A DNA stretch of 64,000 nucleotides from Dermanyssus gallinae (taxonomy: Eukaryota; Arthropoda; Arachnida; Mesostigmata; Dermanyssidae): positions 620,001-684,000 of the forward strand of contig QVRM01002192.1 in assembly GCA_003439945.1 (NCBI GenBank). The letters run 5' to 3'. Every line of letters starts with the position of its first letter. Position 1 is the stretch's first letter. Below are positions 33,379 through 44,734 of the stretch, one piece after another. The notes beneath the pieces were generated by a model. It was not told where the DNA came from. It saw nothing but the letters and a program-made list of their open reading frames with translations, and made no database searches. A program made the translations under genes and the position numbers.

Positions 33379-34480
33379 GAAAGAGGAAGGGAGAAAGCGT
33401 CAGAAGCACATACCCGCCAGGACGAACATATTGGTTGCTTAAGCGGGAGGTGGCTCCTACGCCGACACTCTCACATAACCAATAACCAAGGTTTGCTTGG
33501 ACCAATTTGAAGTACAAGCCCAGGTCGAGGGAGCGGCTGCCGGAGACACTCGACTTTAAATGCGAGAAAGAGAGGCCGGCAAATGCGAAAAGCTCGCAAA
33601 CCAGCTAATTGTACCATCGACCGTTAATGTCGAGACCTGGCAACGGAAGGCACGAATTAAGCTGATCCTCCATCCCCCACGGCTTAGAGCAAGAAACCTG
33701 CAGAGAGAAATTAAAGCAAGCCGTCAGGAGCCAGATTTGGGGCGAGGGCGAGGTAGCAGCAGAGGTTCCGCGCAGGGGGGGGGGGGGACAAATGAAGGCT
33801 GGATCTCTGGCCTGGCGATTGGTAGAAAGATTGGGGGAGGGGAGCTACTGAAGAGGGACCACTAAATGTGGGATAGTCAACGTGCCGAATGATCGAGCTG
33901 ATCGACCTCCCTGTGCAATACGTCAGGGGTGGGCCATACGGCGAAGGATTGTGCTGAAGAAATGCCCCGAGATCGCAGACGCTACCGCAACGGAGCCACT
34001 GGACGTATCGCAAGAAGCTGCACCTACGAAGGAAGCAGATAGGTCTACCGCTCCGGAAGAAAGAACCGAATAATGGTGCCCTAGGCAGAGGAAACTAGGG
34101 CAAATTATGAAACGAAGGAAAATGGTTGCTAGAGACGAAGTAGGAGACACACAACAAAGCCCCCCTACATACCCGCGAGAGGGCCAAAAAAGCAAGAAAA
34201 AAAGTGGCCGAGACGAAGCGGCGGGGAAAAGCACATGATCTCTGATTTGAATACAAGGCAACACGCTGAGGGCCATCATCAGAAAGTGCAAGCTTTGATG
34301 TCGGAATCATTGATCGAGGAGATGACGTGTGCGGAAAGCCCCACAAGATTGTAAAGGGCAAACTGGGTAAAAGAGCACCGACGATTCTACCGCCTTTGAC
34401 ATAAACCGTTGTGGCTTACCTTTTTCTGACGCAGACGAAAAAGACGGAGACTCTCTTTTAGTAAATGAGGAGGATATCCC
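33376..34480 (+). pseudogene. probable 5' part of an R1-like relic, unreadable
   Basis: Charged short frames (for example 33560-33865 and 33882-34073) are in the right place for ORF1 or linker of the R1-like RT that follows, but no knuckle or endonuclease motif is readable. A run of about 14 G occurs at 33774-33787. Confidence 0.25.
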
Positions 34481-34484
34481 TCAT

Positions 34485-35735
34485 GTAACGCCTGAGGAGA
34501 TCCAGTGAGCGGCGGACAAGATATCAGAGAGCAAGGCCCCAGGACCCGACGGCATACCTCCGGAGGCAATAAAATGCCTAATAAATGTCCAGTGGCCTTT
34601 AAAACGGTCGTATACGCACTGCTAAGAGCGGGGCGGTTTCCAGAAGATTGGAAGAAGATCCCACAGGCTCTGATTCCAATGCCGGGGAGGGTGCTCGGTC
34701 TCAGCCTACAGGCCCATCTGCCTCCTTAACACAGTTGCCAAGGCAGTGGGTCAATACTCGCACGCAGATTCAAAGACGCAATCCACGAGATGGAAGCCTC
34801 GCTCTCGTAGGACAAGTATGGGTTTTGTAAAGGAAGCTCAACGCTCCAGCTTATCAGCAATATACTTATTAAAACCGATGAGGGGAGGTAGAAAAGCCCC
34901 AGAGAAACTAGGAGGTGATCTGAATGCAGTCAGGAAAAAGCAGTAGCAGTGTATATGCGGCGTCTTATAGCCTCGTATCTGGCTAAACAAAGTGTTACTT
35001 ACGGCGGCAGGGAGCACGCGATGACTGCAGGAGTACAACAAGGATCCGTGATAGGACCTACGCTGTAGAACCTAGCATATTACGGCGTGCTAGAGATGAG
35101 TAGGCCGCGCGGGTTGACTTCGTTGTTTATGCTAACGTCCCGGCAATCTTAGTCACCACAAGCGATACGGAGTTGTTAAAAGACCGAGCAAACGACGCCG
35201 TTAAATTAGAGTTTTTATTGGTGGTTAGGGGTGAATTGGTGAATGAAATCCCACTACCTAAAGTTAACATTAGAAAAGAGTGAGGCGCTCTTGCTTATTG
35301 GAAGAAAGCACTGCCGGGGGCTGGATGTTGGTGTGAACGGCCCCATGATCATGATTAACGAACAGACCAAGTACCTAAGTGTAATGCCTGGCAGAAACTT
35401 GAGCTGTACAGCACACATTGGTTATGTAACGACCCAAACACATCAAGTGGCAAGCATGCTAATCAGGCTAATTCCAAGAACAAGGGGGCCCTCGAAGAAA
35501 AAGCGCCGTCTTCTAGCATCAGTGGCTGATTCGGTTCTGCTCTACGGGTCACCAATATGGGGACTAGCTGCACTGACAACCAAGAAGAATAAGAAAAAGC
35601 TAAGCGAGGCGCAGGGTGTGGTGGCCGTTAAGGTTTTTATGGGTTTGAGAGTCTCACACTGTCCAGACAAAATGGTGTGCATTATGCTTTTTTGTTCGTG
35701 CCCTCCTATAAAAAAAAGTGCACTGTTTACTTGAA
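34485..35735 (+). pseudogene. R1-like retrotransposon RT relic
   Basis: RT blocks in changing frames: VTPEEIQ, AADKISESKAPGPDGIPPEA (about 34505-34570), YRPICLLNTVAKA, GVQQGSVIGPTL (about 35030-35065), then VVYANVPAILVTT where the catalytic FADD should be (about 35120-35160; changed to YANV). The last frame (35243-35734) is open for 163 codons: LKLTLEKSEALLLIGR, TKYLSVMPGR, ADSVLLYGSPIWG. GSVIGPTL and the LLYG-PIW thumb fit the R1 clade. Confidence 0.65.
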
Positions 35736-36288
35736 AAAAAGTTTCCTAAATTAAAGTTACATTATTTAGCTGTGGTAGCCTGGGTACTAGATAATGCATT
35801 ATGAAAATTACTACTATATTTACTGTTTCACTATTCATTTTCAACGTTAGCATTAATATAAACATGCACAGTTAGGCCACGCACCAAAAACAGAGAGACG
35901 ACGACAAACAATCTTCCTGAGATGACTGGCCGCTATAATCCGATAGCCGGTCTTGTCAGCCCGGTGCTGAAAGTTTCGCGCGTGGCCCTTGCAAGCACTG
36001 AGACAAAAAAGAAGGGGTTTGCTTGTAAGTGCCAAAGCCGCTCAAATGCATCACACGAGCAGATGCAGAATAGCAGAGCGCCCCCTGAGAATAAAATATG
36101 CTACTCTGTCTAGTGGCAGGCCCTTGACTCTCACGAGATTCAGTACTGCTATAAGGCAAAAAGCATCGGTGCTTACGTTGACTAATGCCCGGGCATACGC
36201 ACCTTACAAGTACACGCGTATGGTCGTTCAGAAGTACACCGTCACAAAGACTACTATTTTTTTTCAGTGAAGGCTCTCGATTTAAGCA

Positions 36289-36328
<40 letters not shown>

Positions 36329-37138
36329 GGTGAGAGAAAGATAAATTAGTATCCTTAAAACAGCTATCTGCTTATAACGCGCATAGTCGGTACGCCAGAC
36401 GTTTTGTGTCAGTTTATTTTTATTTGTGTGATATTAAATATACACACTTATATAAACTTTCCAAAGCGCCTCCTCTTTAGTAAAGCACAAAGTTGTGAGC
36501 CATATGGTGGTCGGCGGAAGACAAAGGATGAATGTTACCGTAACTAGGACTCACCTCTTATATACGATGCAGAACGATATCCACAACGTGGTTCTATCCA
36601 GCAATTGGCAAAATGTTGACGTCTTTACATTAAGCCACGGCAGTAGAACATGTTTGAAAAATATCTCTTGGATTCATACAATCGTCTGAAATGACTCCAA
36701 ATTTTCGTTAGTGTTCGTAGAAACTGCAGAAAACCATCATCATTAATACGACGCTTCCCTCAAAGCAAAGGAAACTAGTATAGTAAGTGTTTAACTATTA
36801 ATTAAAGGGGATACGTAAACGTATATCACTTTGCATATAAGCAGCGCTTGCCTGTCTTCTGAGCAAGCGCTTCGACGGCAAGAGATCTCTGTGCAAAGCA
36901 AGAACTGCACACGTACGATGACTTCTACATAAAAGGGGAATGCAATTTGACGTTCGTAATTGCAATATATAAACGCGTAACTATGCAAGCTATTTGCGCT
37001 TTTTCTTACGCAGACACTTTGGAATACAACATTGAATTTATTCAATAATTGCACATTTGCACACTGAGGCAGTGCCCGCCTAAAATTTGAGGGCACCATT
37101 CTACGCGGCACCGAGGAACTAGATCGTATGGAAGCTAT
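35736..37138. other. 1.4 kb unassigned, with a (TA)n tract at 36290-36325
   Basis: No ORF with recognisable motif on either strand. The microsatellite near 36290-36325 is about 35 bases long. The last 200 bases before mariner 2 are also unassigned. Confidence 0.4.
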
Positions 37139-37140
37139 TA

Positions 37141-38416
37141 GGTAAGTCAAAAAGTTCGTCGGCTTTTTCCCGATTTTAAAGAGCCTTATTTATGCAGACA
37201 ACAGTATTTTTATTCAATGATATATTGACCGTTTTGTTCGATAACCTTCGCCCATCGCCTCGGTAGATCCATGATTCCTTTCTCCTAGAACGTCTTGTCC
37301 TTCTCGTCGAAATACTGATTGAGGTGATTTTTTATAGCCTCCAAAGATTCAAACGTTGTGCCATCAAGGGAGTTCTGGAGAGACCTGAACAAGTGATAAT
37401 CAGATGGTGCGAGGTCGGGACTATAAGCTGGGTGCGGCAGCACATCCCAGTCAAACTCCGCCAATTTTGTCCGGGTGGCCAAACTTTTGTGTGGTGTCGC
37501 CATATCATGTTGAAAAGTGACGCCCCACCTGTTTGACAATTCCGGGCGCTTTGTTGCTACTGCAGCCTTCAAATCTTCGAGTTGTCTGCAGTAGACGACG
37601 GAGTTGATCGTCTGACCCATTGGAAGCAGCTCAAAATACACGACGCCCTTACAGTCCCACCAGCAGCACAGCATAACCTTCTTCTGATGAATTTCGGGTT
37701 TAGGGATAGCTGCGGCCTGAGAACCTCTGGGGACCCAACTTCTTTTCTGTGTTACGTTTCTGTAGAGTATCCATTTTTCATCGCCGGTTATCTCTCTCCT
37801 CAGAAATGGCTCATTCGAGTTCTTCCGGAGGAGTGCGTGACAGGTATCGACTCGCCCTTCAAGCTGCCTATCATTGAGGTCGTGTAATAGCCAGATATTC
37901 CGCTTGCACGAGAAACCTGCATCATGGAGGCGATTCCAAACGGTTCCGTGGGAGACTCCCGTTACATCTTCAATTTCTTTTATGGTCAAACCTGGGTTCG
38001 AAGTAACCAGGCTTATGACTTCGTCGGTCTCCACAACATTGGGTCGTCCTGACCTCGGTTCATCTTCGAGATTGAAGTTTCCAGCTTTGAAACGGGCGAA
38101 TCGCTTTTCGACTGTGGATTTGTGTACTGCGTTTTCGCCGTAGACTGCACATATCCTCCGGGTTGTTTGCGCTGCACTTATGCCTTCACGGTAGGAGAAC
38201 AACATAATGTGTCGAAAATGCGTATTTTTGTCCTCCATTGCAAACAGCTGCCAATTCCGCAAACGAAACGGTAAAGTTGGAACCGGTATACCGTCGCGCC
38301 GCCACGGGTCTGCTCCTGAATGTAAACACCCAGCCGCACTCTCAGGCGGCCCTGCTGCAGAGCGCGGAAATTTCAAAAATGTGGTCCCAGAAAGCCAACG
38401 AACTTTTTGACTTACC
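37141..38416 (-). mobile_element. mariner element 2, complete with inverted repeats
   Basis: The left end GGTAAGTCAAAAAGTTCGTC (37141-37160) is matched by the reverse complement at 38397-38416, with a single difference in that stretch (CCAACGAAC versus CCGACGAAC). TA copies flank it at 37139-37140 and 38417-38418. Length is 1276 bp. The transposase on the minus strand is open apart from one C-terminal stop. Confidence 0.88.
37285..38238 (-). CDS. mariner 2 transposase, truncated near its C-terminus
   Basis: I place the start at the Met of MEDKNTHFRHIMLF (38238); the frame is open further upstream but that part lies in inverted-repeat and UTR sequence. It reads 317 codons: HTH region with KSTVEKRFARFKAGNFNLED and PRSGRPNVV, GVSHGTVWNRLHDAGF, catalytic Asp 1 in ITGDEKWILYRN, Asp 2 in FQHDMATPHKS, Asp 3 in YSPDLAPSDYHLF, with 34 residues between the last two (DD34D). 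All three are intact. TAG at 37287-37285 stops it early; the same frame continues EKGIMDLPRRWAKVIEQNGQ to TAA near 37222, so about 22 C-terminal residues are missing. Confidence 0.85.
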   Translation of the reverse strand: MEDKNTHFRHIMLFSYREGISAAQTTRRICAVYGENAVHKSTVEKRFARFKAGNFNLEDEPRSGRPNVVETDEVISLVTSNPGLTIKEIEDVTGVSHGTVWNRLHDAGFSCKRNIWLLHDLNDRQLEGRVDTCHALLRKNSNEPFLRREITGDEKWILYRNVTQKRSWVPRGSQAAAIPKPEIHQKKVMLCCWWDCKGVVYFELLPMGQTINSVVYCRQLEDLKAAVATKRPELSNRWGVTFQHDMATPHKSLATRTKLAEFDWDVLPHPAYSPDLAPSDYHLFRSLQNSLDGTTFESLEAIKNHLNQYFDEKDKTF

Positions 38417-38418
38417 TA

Positions 38419-38582
38419 ATAGGAGAGCTCGCACTACAGCTAAATATATATATTGAAGAAGAGCGTAGTTACTTAAAATAATGGAGTATTCGAGCACTTC
38501 CACCTTGAGCAAACCACGGAGGCTGTATAGGACCTGAGTCTCTTGTCATATTCGTTCTGGTTAGTGATTAATTATTGACAGG
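38419..38582. other. unassigned spacer
   Basis: Short sequence between mariner 2 and the TA tract, without motifs. Confidence 0.3.
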
Positions 38583-38713
<131 letters not shown>

Positions 38714-39872
38714 CAGGGTCATTCATATCGTTATGTACTTATTTCGAGATTTGGTAGAATTCGGAGAAAATGATTTTTCCGAATGGAAGGAGGACGCGGA
38801 AACGGCTTGTTTAGGAGAGAGAGTGAAATTTATAAAAGTAGTTATTCTGCCTTTTTTTCTCCTACATAGTTGTGCGAAAAGTACGTTTGCGGGAGAACCA
38901 GCTAATGCATGAAGGAACCGATTATACCGGCGTCTTTGGAGGAAAATTCTGCACGACGGAAGACACTTCACTAGCTTGCGTAGCGAAAAGCGAATAGCCA
39001 GATTGAGAAAAGTCATAAAAAGCCGGTATGTTGTTATGTCTTAGGGAAATGCTTTTTCGTGAAAAATCGTAACATTTTCCATTACGATCAAAAATGTACG
39101 ATCAAAAGACCAGTCTCGCGCAAGAGCAAATTTAATGCCCATCATTTTCATGCCAAAGTGGTGGTGCTGCGTTACGTAGTTGTCAAGTAACTAAGCTTTT
39201 TCTATAGCCATATTGAAAGCGAAGGCATGCATACTTGCATAGAGTGTATGAGAAAGTTAGGTACATATTTTGAGGTTTAGTAGAACTCGGCAAGAGAATA
39301 ATTTTTCCTAGTGGAAGGAGGGGGCGGAAACGTCTTGGCAAAAGTTTACAGTTCTAAACGTAAAAATTTGCACATAACACATAACAACTATGACTGTCGA
39401 AAAATCTTAGTTACTTGGCAACTACGTAATGCAGCACCATTGGTACGAAATGGTGAGCATTAAATTTGCTATTGCGAGAGAGTGGTCTTTTGAACGTACA
39501 TTTTTGGTCGCAATGAAAAATGTTTACGATTTTTCAGAAAAAAGCGTTAACGTAACATATCGACGTTTTATGACTTTCCTTAATCTGGTTATTCGCTTTT
39601 CGCTACGCAAGCTAGTGAAGTGTTTTCCGCTGTGCAACATTTTCCTCCGAACACGCCGGTATAATCGGTTCCTTCATGCGTTAACTGGTTCTCCCGCAAA
39701 CGTAGATTTCGCACAACTATGTAGGAGAAAAAGGCATAACAACTACGTGTATAAACTTCACTCTCTCTCCTCAACAAGACGTTTCCGCGTCCTCCTTCCA
39801 TTGGGAAAAATTATTTTCTTGCCGAGTTCTACCAAACCTCGCAATAAGTACATAACGATATAAATTACCCCG
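38714..39872. mobile_element. foldback element 2 with inverted arms of about 500 bases
   Basis: The left arm (38714 to about 39220) and right arm (about 39375-39872) are reverse complements along almost their full length, with scattered differences. Termini are CAGGGTCATTCATATCGTTA on the left and the complement of CGGGGTAATTTATATCGTTA on the right. TA flanks both ends (38712-38713, 39873-39874). The spacer (about 39225-39375) holds a third, partial copy of the outer arm at 39262-39337 in left-arm orientation. Same family as foldback element 1. No transposase is encoded; the short ORFs in the arms are not conserved between arms without shifts. Confidence 0.8.
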
Positions 39873-40932
39873 TATATATATATATATATATATATTTGTT
39901 TAATAATTGTTATCAATAATTGATCACTAACCAGGTGTATATATATATAATTTAAGAAAAAATTAACATTCTTTGTAGAGCCCGGAAACGGCCTATTGCA
40001 CACACACGTGTGGCAGAGTGTTGTCATTCTGTTTATTATTAGTTGCCACTTACTGATTGATTCTATAACTTACTGCGCAATAATTACTCGGTATTCTACA
40101 CTACGCAAGCACTGCGGCGCAACCTTATATATATATATATATATATATATGCATATAGTCTGCGTCATCATTTCGTTCAACACGCCACTCTTTCTTCATT
40201 TGAACTCTGTGGGCTTGTTCTTATCAAATACATGCACTCAGGATCTGTGCGCTTGACAGCATATCTTGTACATCATGTGAGGAGGATTTGGTATACACCA
40301 TGTTCCAAAACAGAATCGCAGTGTCTCGTCGTCAACATTTTCTGGAATAGTCATCTCTCGGAAGAAGGCTATAAAGAACACGCCGGTATGCAGCATCTGC
40401 ATGCCAAGGCAATTCAGGATGCCTACGTAGGCCATTACTGTGCGTGGCCGGATACGGTCAAGGGGACCAATCAGCCCACTTGGTAGCATTGGGGGTTCAG
40501 GGGTTTGGGGAGGTGATCATAAGTATACGTGTCTCGCGCATGTACGGAAGCTGAAGCAATAGGCATGTTGTAAACGAGTTAACTTTATTGCGTGCCCAAA
40601 CGAAGCTATCTAGCGAAACTTCGAGGCTGTCCTTCAACGTCACGTTTTGCTCATATAAAAGCAGCGTTGTCGTGATGGAGGATCCAAGAGTTGTTTGCCC
40701 AAAGCTCATACTTCTTGCGCCGGCCGCCGGATGGCTCGTCCCGTGTAGTCATTCGCCGAAGCAATCCGGGGTCTTCAGCTGCCGCCTGTTGTTTCAATTA
40801 GTACGTTGCTCGACGGGCGTTAAATTGCTGGAAATTTTACATTTTGGGAGCAAATTTCGCGATTACTAAAGCTATCTTCCTGATTGTGATTCTGCAATGG
40901 CTGAGTACGAGATCGCGAACCTTTTTAACGTT
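39873..40932. other. (TA)n tracts and unassigned sequence
   Basis: TA tracts at 39873-39894 and 40127-40151. A minus-strand frame 40489-40238 (83 codons, somewhat hydrophobic) and a plus-strand frame 40588-40869 have no motif I recognise. There is nothing to support a gene. Confidence 0.35.
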
Positions 40933-41150
40933 TTATTTCGTTATTGACGTCAAAGGCCTTCCGGAAAAGTGGTAATCTTCGGTCTTTCCACGTCCGTCGC
41001 GAAATCGACGGTACCATGTATACAAACTGCTTCGAGCCGCTGCTTCATCACCATAAGCAGTTTGTAGCATTAGTAGTGTGTGTAGTAGTGTGTTTGTGTA
41101 GTTTGTAGTTTGCATTTTCGCCACTTTGGAACATGTGATTTGGTTTTAAA
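40933..41150 (-). pseudogene. mariner N-terminal (HTH) relic, antisense
   Basis: The minus-strand frame reads LQTAYGDEAAARSSLYTWYR, RFRDGRGKTEDYHFSGRPLT, matching the second helix-turn-helix and GRP linker of mariner transposases (canonical style: YGDEA-S-S--F-W-KRF--G---). It stops shortly after. No catalytic domain and no inverted repeats were found. Confidence 0.65.
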
Positions 41151-41180
41151 TACTGATGCAGAGTTCCTCCATTTTGGGCT

Positions 41181-41194
41181 CTATATATATATAT
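41181..41194. repeat. short (TA)n tract
   Basis: About 14 bases of TA repeat beside the mariner relic. Confidence 0.7.
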
Positions 41195-41329
41195 ACAGTG
41201 CAACCGCTTTAGAAACACATAGTTGCTCCAAATTCAATTTGAAAAATGGTGACTGGCGCGGGTTGCTTAGGGCGTCCTTAAGATCCCCTCGGATAGACCG
41301 ATTGCGCAAACCCCTTGCCAACTAATCCC

Positions 41330-41760
41330 AGGTCTGCGGATGGACCTTAAACGACATTAGTTTCTTACTATTGCCATCTTATGATCGAGCATGTCAAAAA
41401 CACTTTTCTGATCAAAATAAATTCATGTTGGCCGTTAGGTGCAACGCCCAGTCGTGCGTCATGTCAAGTAGTTGCGTACACGTAGATCGATGAAACACAA
41501 ACCCATGTTGTGCCGCATTGAATAACTTATTTAGGGTTATATAACTAGGGATGTGGCTGATTAGAAGCCTTTTAAAACAGTGCAGGCGACGGAGCATTGT
41601 GACACGGAACGATAATTCTTTGTTTCAAAAATAGAGATTTTTGAGTCTTTATACGATCGCTCGAAGTTTGGCTTTACTAGTTCTCCTAAAAATATAGCCA
41701 GCTCTCTTAAAAATATTGCCGGGATGCCACTAGGCGTGTAGCAACGCAACAATTGCGACT
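41330..41760 (-). pseudogene. CR1-like RT fragment, antisense
   Basis: Two minus-strand frames (41752-41561 and 41597-41412). The first ends KNYRSVSQCSVACTVLKGF, the NYRP-S-----K--E block. The second has FNAAQHGFVFHRSTCTQLLD and DWALHLTANMN, the QHGF--GRST-TQL block, followed by FDQKSVFDMLDHKM for motif A with its Asp-x4-Phe shifted in frame. The active site is absent. It is a short, decayed 5'- and 3'-truncated copy. Confidence 0.6.
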
Positions 41761-42439
41761 GTCACGCTCGTTGAACTAGATCGGTGAGTTGCGGAGAACG
41801 ATTGAATTATGCACTGGCGTCGTCGATGGTGCGGTGGTTACTGAAACAGGATGTAACAGAGACGTGAAATGTACTGCGAGGAGCTCAGCCTTATGCTCAT
41901 CTTTGGGCGCAGAGAAGGGCTTAACTGTTAGTGATCCGCATGTTGGCGTATTGGAACAGAGCCCCTACTATATTTGACGGTAATGTTCAACTCTCTGTAG
42001 ATCTAAAGTCGCTTTGTTGCCGTCGTAAGCTTCCGGTGGAGTAAAGAGGACCTTTCGGATTCTGGTGACAAAGCGATGGGTCGGTCAAGATACGATACAT
42101 AAGCATCTTTGTTTCAATATTTCTATCGACAAACTGGAGGGTGAAACGTTCAATTAGGGACCGACAGCATAGGGTAAATTTAAAATACATCTCGTCCATT
42201 TGTAGCAATTGGAGAAGATATTGTTCTAGGCAATCAAGTTGAGATGTAGAACTATTATTTCATTTATCATTTTCTAATGGTTGATCCTGCTGAGTAATTA
42301 GACCGCCTCGGTATCGTCAATTTTGACGCCGAACAAGCACCATGGCATGATTAAGTCAGGTTTCGCAGAGAAATATAAGATTAATTTTGTTGGTTACATT
42401 ATTAAATAAAATGGAATCTACGGCACCTTGTTTCACTGC
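41761..42439. other. no recognisable feature
   Basis: Short ORFs only, without motifs. Confidence 0.35.
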
Positions 42440-43210
42440 TTAACGTGCCGTCATATATTTGCAGTTTAAGCGTTCTGCATTGGTACCGGCGCTGCCTCGC
42501 TGGGAGGTCTGATGTAGAGCCACCGATTAGACTGATCACCGTCGCACTTTTTGATGACGTTGTCTCGCGGGAGGCAGTAACAGATAGGTCATTTCGAAGA
42601 CGGTTTGTCCAATTCAGGAACGGGATTTTAGACCTTAACGACCGAGACCCGCCCGCACGCCCCGTGCGGCCCGTACGCCCCGTGCGACAGTGGACACGGT
42701 CGCATTACAACAGTGGTCGAACGAAATCCACACCTGTCGCTCCGCGAAATGGTGGCCATTGTCGGCGTACCATGTACCTGAAAACGGAACGGGCCCCAAG
42801 CAACTGCCAAGCCCAGATCTCACACAAGAAAGGTAACGTTAAGAGTTTGGTGGGATACAAAGGGAGTGATTTTTTTATGAGCAACAACCAAACGAAGCGA
42901 TCAATACAGTAAAATACTGTCAGCAGCTGCATAATTTGATGAGGGCAATTGACCGGAAGCGGCCGGAATTGGCGAACAGTGGAGGGGTAACCTTCCACCA
43001 CAACAATGCAAGACCGCATACATCTTTGCTCACCGCCAAGAGATTAATAGAATTTAGATGGGATATTTTGCTACATCCTGTGTATAGTCTTGAACTTGCT
43101 CCATCGAATTACCGTATACTTCGGTTCCTTCAAGAAAATCGTAGCCACTGCGTAGGTTCTACTAAAGAGACCAGCTGTGAAGAATGCTGTCTCTTACTAG
43201 AGGGTTCACA
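42440..43210 (+). pseudogene. mariner transposase relic, catalytic Asp residues changed to Asn
   Basis: The first frame reads FRRRFVQFRNGILDLNDRDP (HTH end), then an Arg-Pro-rich run PARPVRPVRPVRQ made of short tandem repeats (about 42650-42690). A middle part is deleted. The second frame (42936 on) reads MRAIDRKRPELANSGGVTF, HHNNARPHTS and YSLELAPSNYRILRFLQ. Asn occupies both the second and third catalytic Asp positions, still 34 residues apart. It belongs to the same broad mariner group as mariner 2. Inverted repeats were not located. Confidence 0.7.
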
Positions 43211-43585
43211 GGTAGCCGACGACACCACCGGCCACATTAAGCATATTGATTTAGCAGTCGCTACTCACTCTAGAATGTCTCTAGTTGACTACGTAGCGTT
43301 CATAATTACGTGTATATACTGGTGGGTCAACAAATTTCTAAAAACGGCTTTGTACGATTTTAAAAAGTTTAAGTTGACTGCAGGTCGACCCTTGGAAGTA
43401 ATAAAAACAATAATCATATTAATTAGTTTCGAATTGCGTTTTGAGTCTGATCTTTGAATGCCAATGGAGCAAAACGAGTCCCGTGTGACAACTAGCCACT
43501 TCTCTTAGCTGCAACCAAAATTAAAGCTAGATGCAATTTACAGAGCCAATGTAGAGTACCACCGCTAAATAGATTCCCTAAATTA
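43211..43585. other. no recognisable feature
   Basis: The frame from the mariner relic continues open to 43457 but without transposase motifs; the rest is unassigned. Confidence 0.3.
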
Positions 43586-44110
43586 AATGGATAAGATGAG
43601 CACTAAACGGCTAAAAACAGCTTCGAACAAGAAAACTGTGCTAGAAGTCTACAAATCAGTGATTACTATCCGCCGATTAAAGTTGCGCGAAAGAGCGGAA
43701 GTTGTGGGCATTAGTCATGGTTCGATACAATTTACCTGTTAAACAAATGCGTAACCGTTGACGAAAACTGGGTCCATCTTTTCACTACAGGTCAGGAATA
43801 TGCCGCCATGGAGTCGACCGTACGCGACAAAAAGCCTTCCACCAGGGTAAAGAAGCGCGCCTTGAAAGGAAAGGTTTTAGCGACTGTTCCGGGATGCAAT
43901 TATAAAGTTGTTAGTCCACTGCTTTTATAAAGGAATATCATTCACTTTATGGTACTGCGCAGCTTTTGGACTAGCTGAGGAAGCGAATCGTAGCACGGTG
44001 TGCAGAAGAAGAGTGTGCTATTTCACCACGGTTATGCCAAATTACAAAAACTGAAAACCCAAATTGTCGAACAATCCTCATATCTGGCCCCGTATGACAA
44101 TTGTCTGTTT
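43586..44110 (+). pseudogene. second, different mariner transposase relic
   Basis: Plus-strand broken frames: ATNKKTVLEVYKSV-like N-terminus near 43620, RAEVVGISHGSIQF (HTH end, about 43695-43735), then VTVDENWVHLFTTGQEYAAM (about 43755-43815) with the first catalytic Asp, VRDKKPSTRVKKRALKGKVL, and VVSPLL. The remaining C-terminal part is too decayed to align. The jump between HTH and VTVDE indicates an internal deletion. Confidence 0.6.
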
Positions 44111-44250
44111 ACTCAAACTGTTTAAATCTCAAAAACTATCGTTGCAGAAAGATATATCAGAGCAACAAGGATATACGTCATAGGTGAGTATTTTGCGCTT
44201 AAATTTTGCTCGTGGTACGAAGGCTTTTGAGGATCAGCTTCGGCTGCGGG

Positions 44251-44499
44251 TTAGGCGCAAGAGTTGCATGCAAAGTCATTTGCATTTAAGTCGATGGCAA
44301 GTCGGCAAACCGTAGGATCACAAGCCATTGATGAGGTGAAGGCTGAACAATACAAGTTTGATAAATGAGATGCTAGCACTTCAACTTTGTATTCATCTGT
44401 TGATGCGAGTCTATCCGAGTCTATCAATGAGACCAATAAACGCCTTTTCTCGAGTTCTTGTCGACCACAGCAGAAGTAAAGGCTTCGATCAGAATGCAA
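44251..44499 (-). pseudogene. possible retrotransposon linker fragment
   Basis: An 82-codon minus-strand frame containing LASTDEYKVEVLASHLSNLYCSAFTSS, which resembles the K-x-A---N-YF-SVFT segment upstream of RT in CR1 and Jockey elements. There is no RT alongside in the same orientation 3' of it. Weak call. Confidence 0.25.
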
Positions 44500-44734
44500 C
44501 AGTCTCGCGAACGTATTGTATGAATAAATGAATGAAACACATAACTTTATTCATGAGTACTTGCAAATACACTCGAAAGCATACAGCTGCGGAGGTTGCC
44601 CATGGGCTTGAACTCAGGTCTTGTGCTCGTTGCGTCAAAAGGAAAAGAAAAGTAAATTACTCAATAAAGGAGTAATATTAATAATGCTATAGAACACGTG
44701 TGTAGTACTTTATTTCAATAAACTACAAACCATT

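Noticed and set aside
38723..39863. ORFs in the foldback arms with [21 protein letters not shown] sequence, seen in several arms
   Set aside because: The ORFs recur only because the arms are repeats. Indels shift the frame between arms, the ends run into the terminal repeat, and no transposase motif is present.
40238..40489. 83-codon minus-strand ORF with hydrophobic segments (possible membrane protein exon)
   Set aside because: No recognisable family motif, no splice-site support that I could judge, and no second copy.
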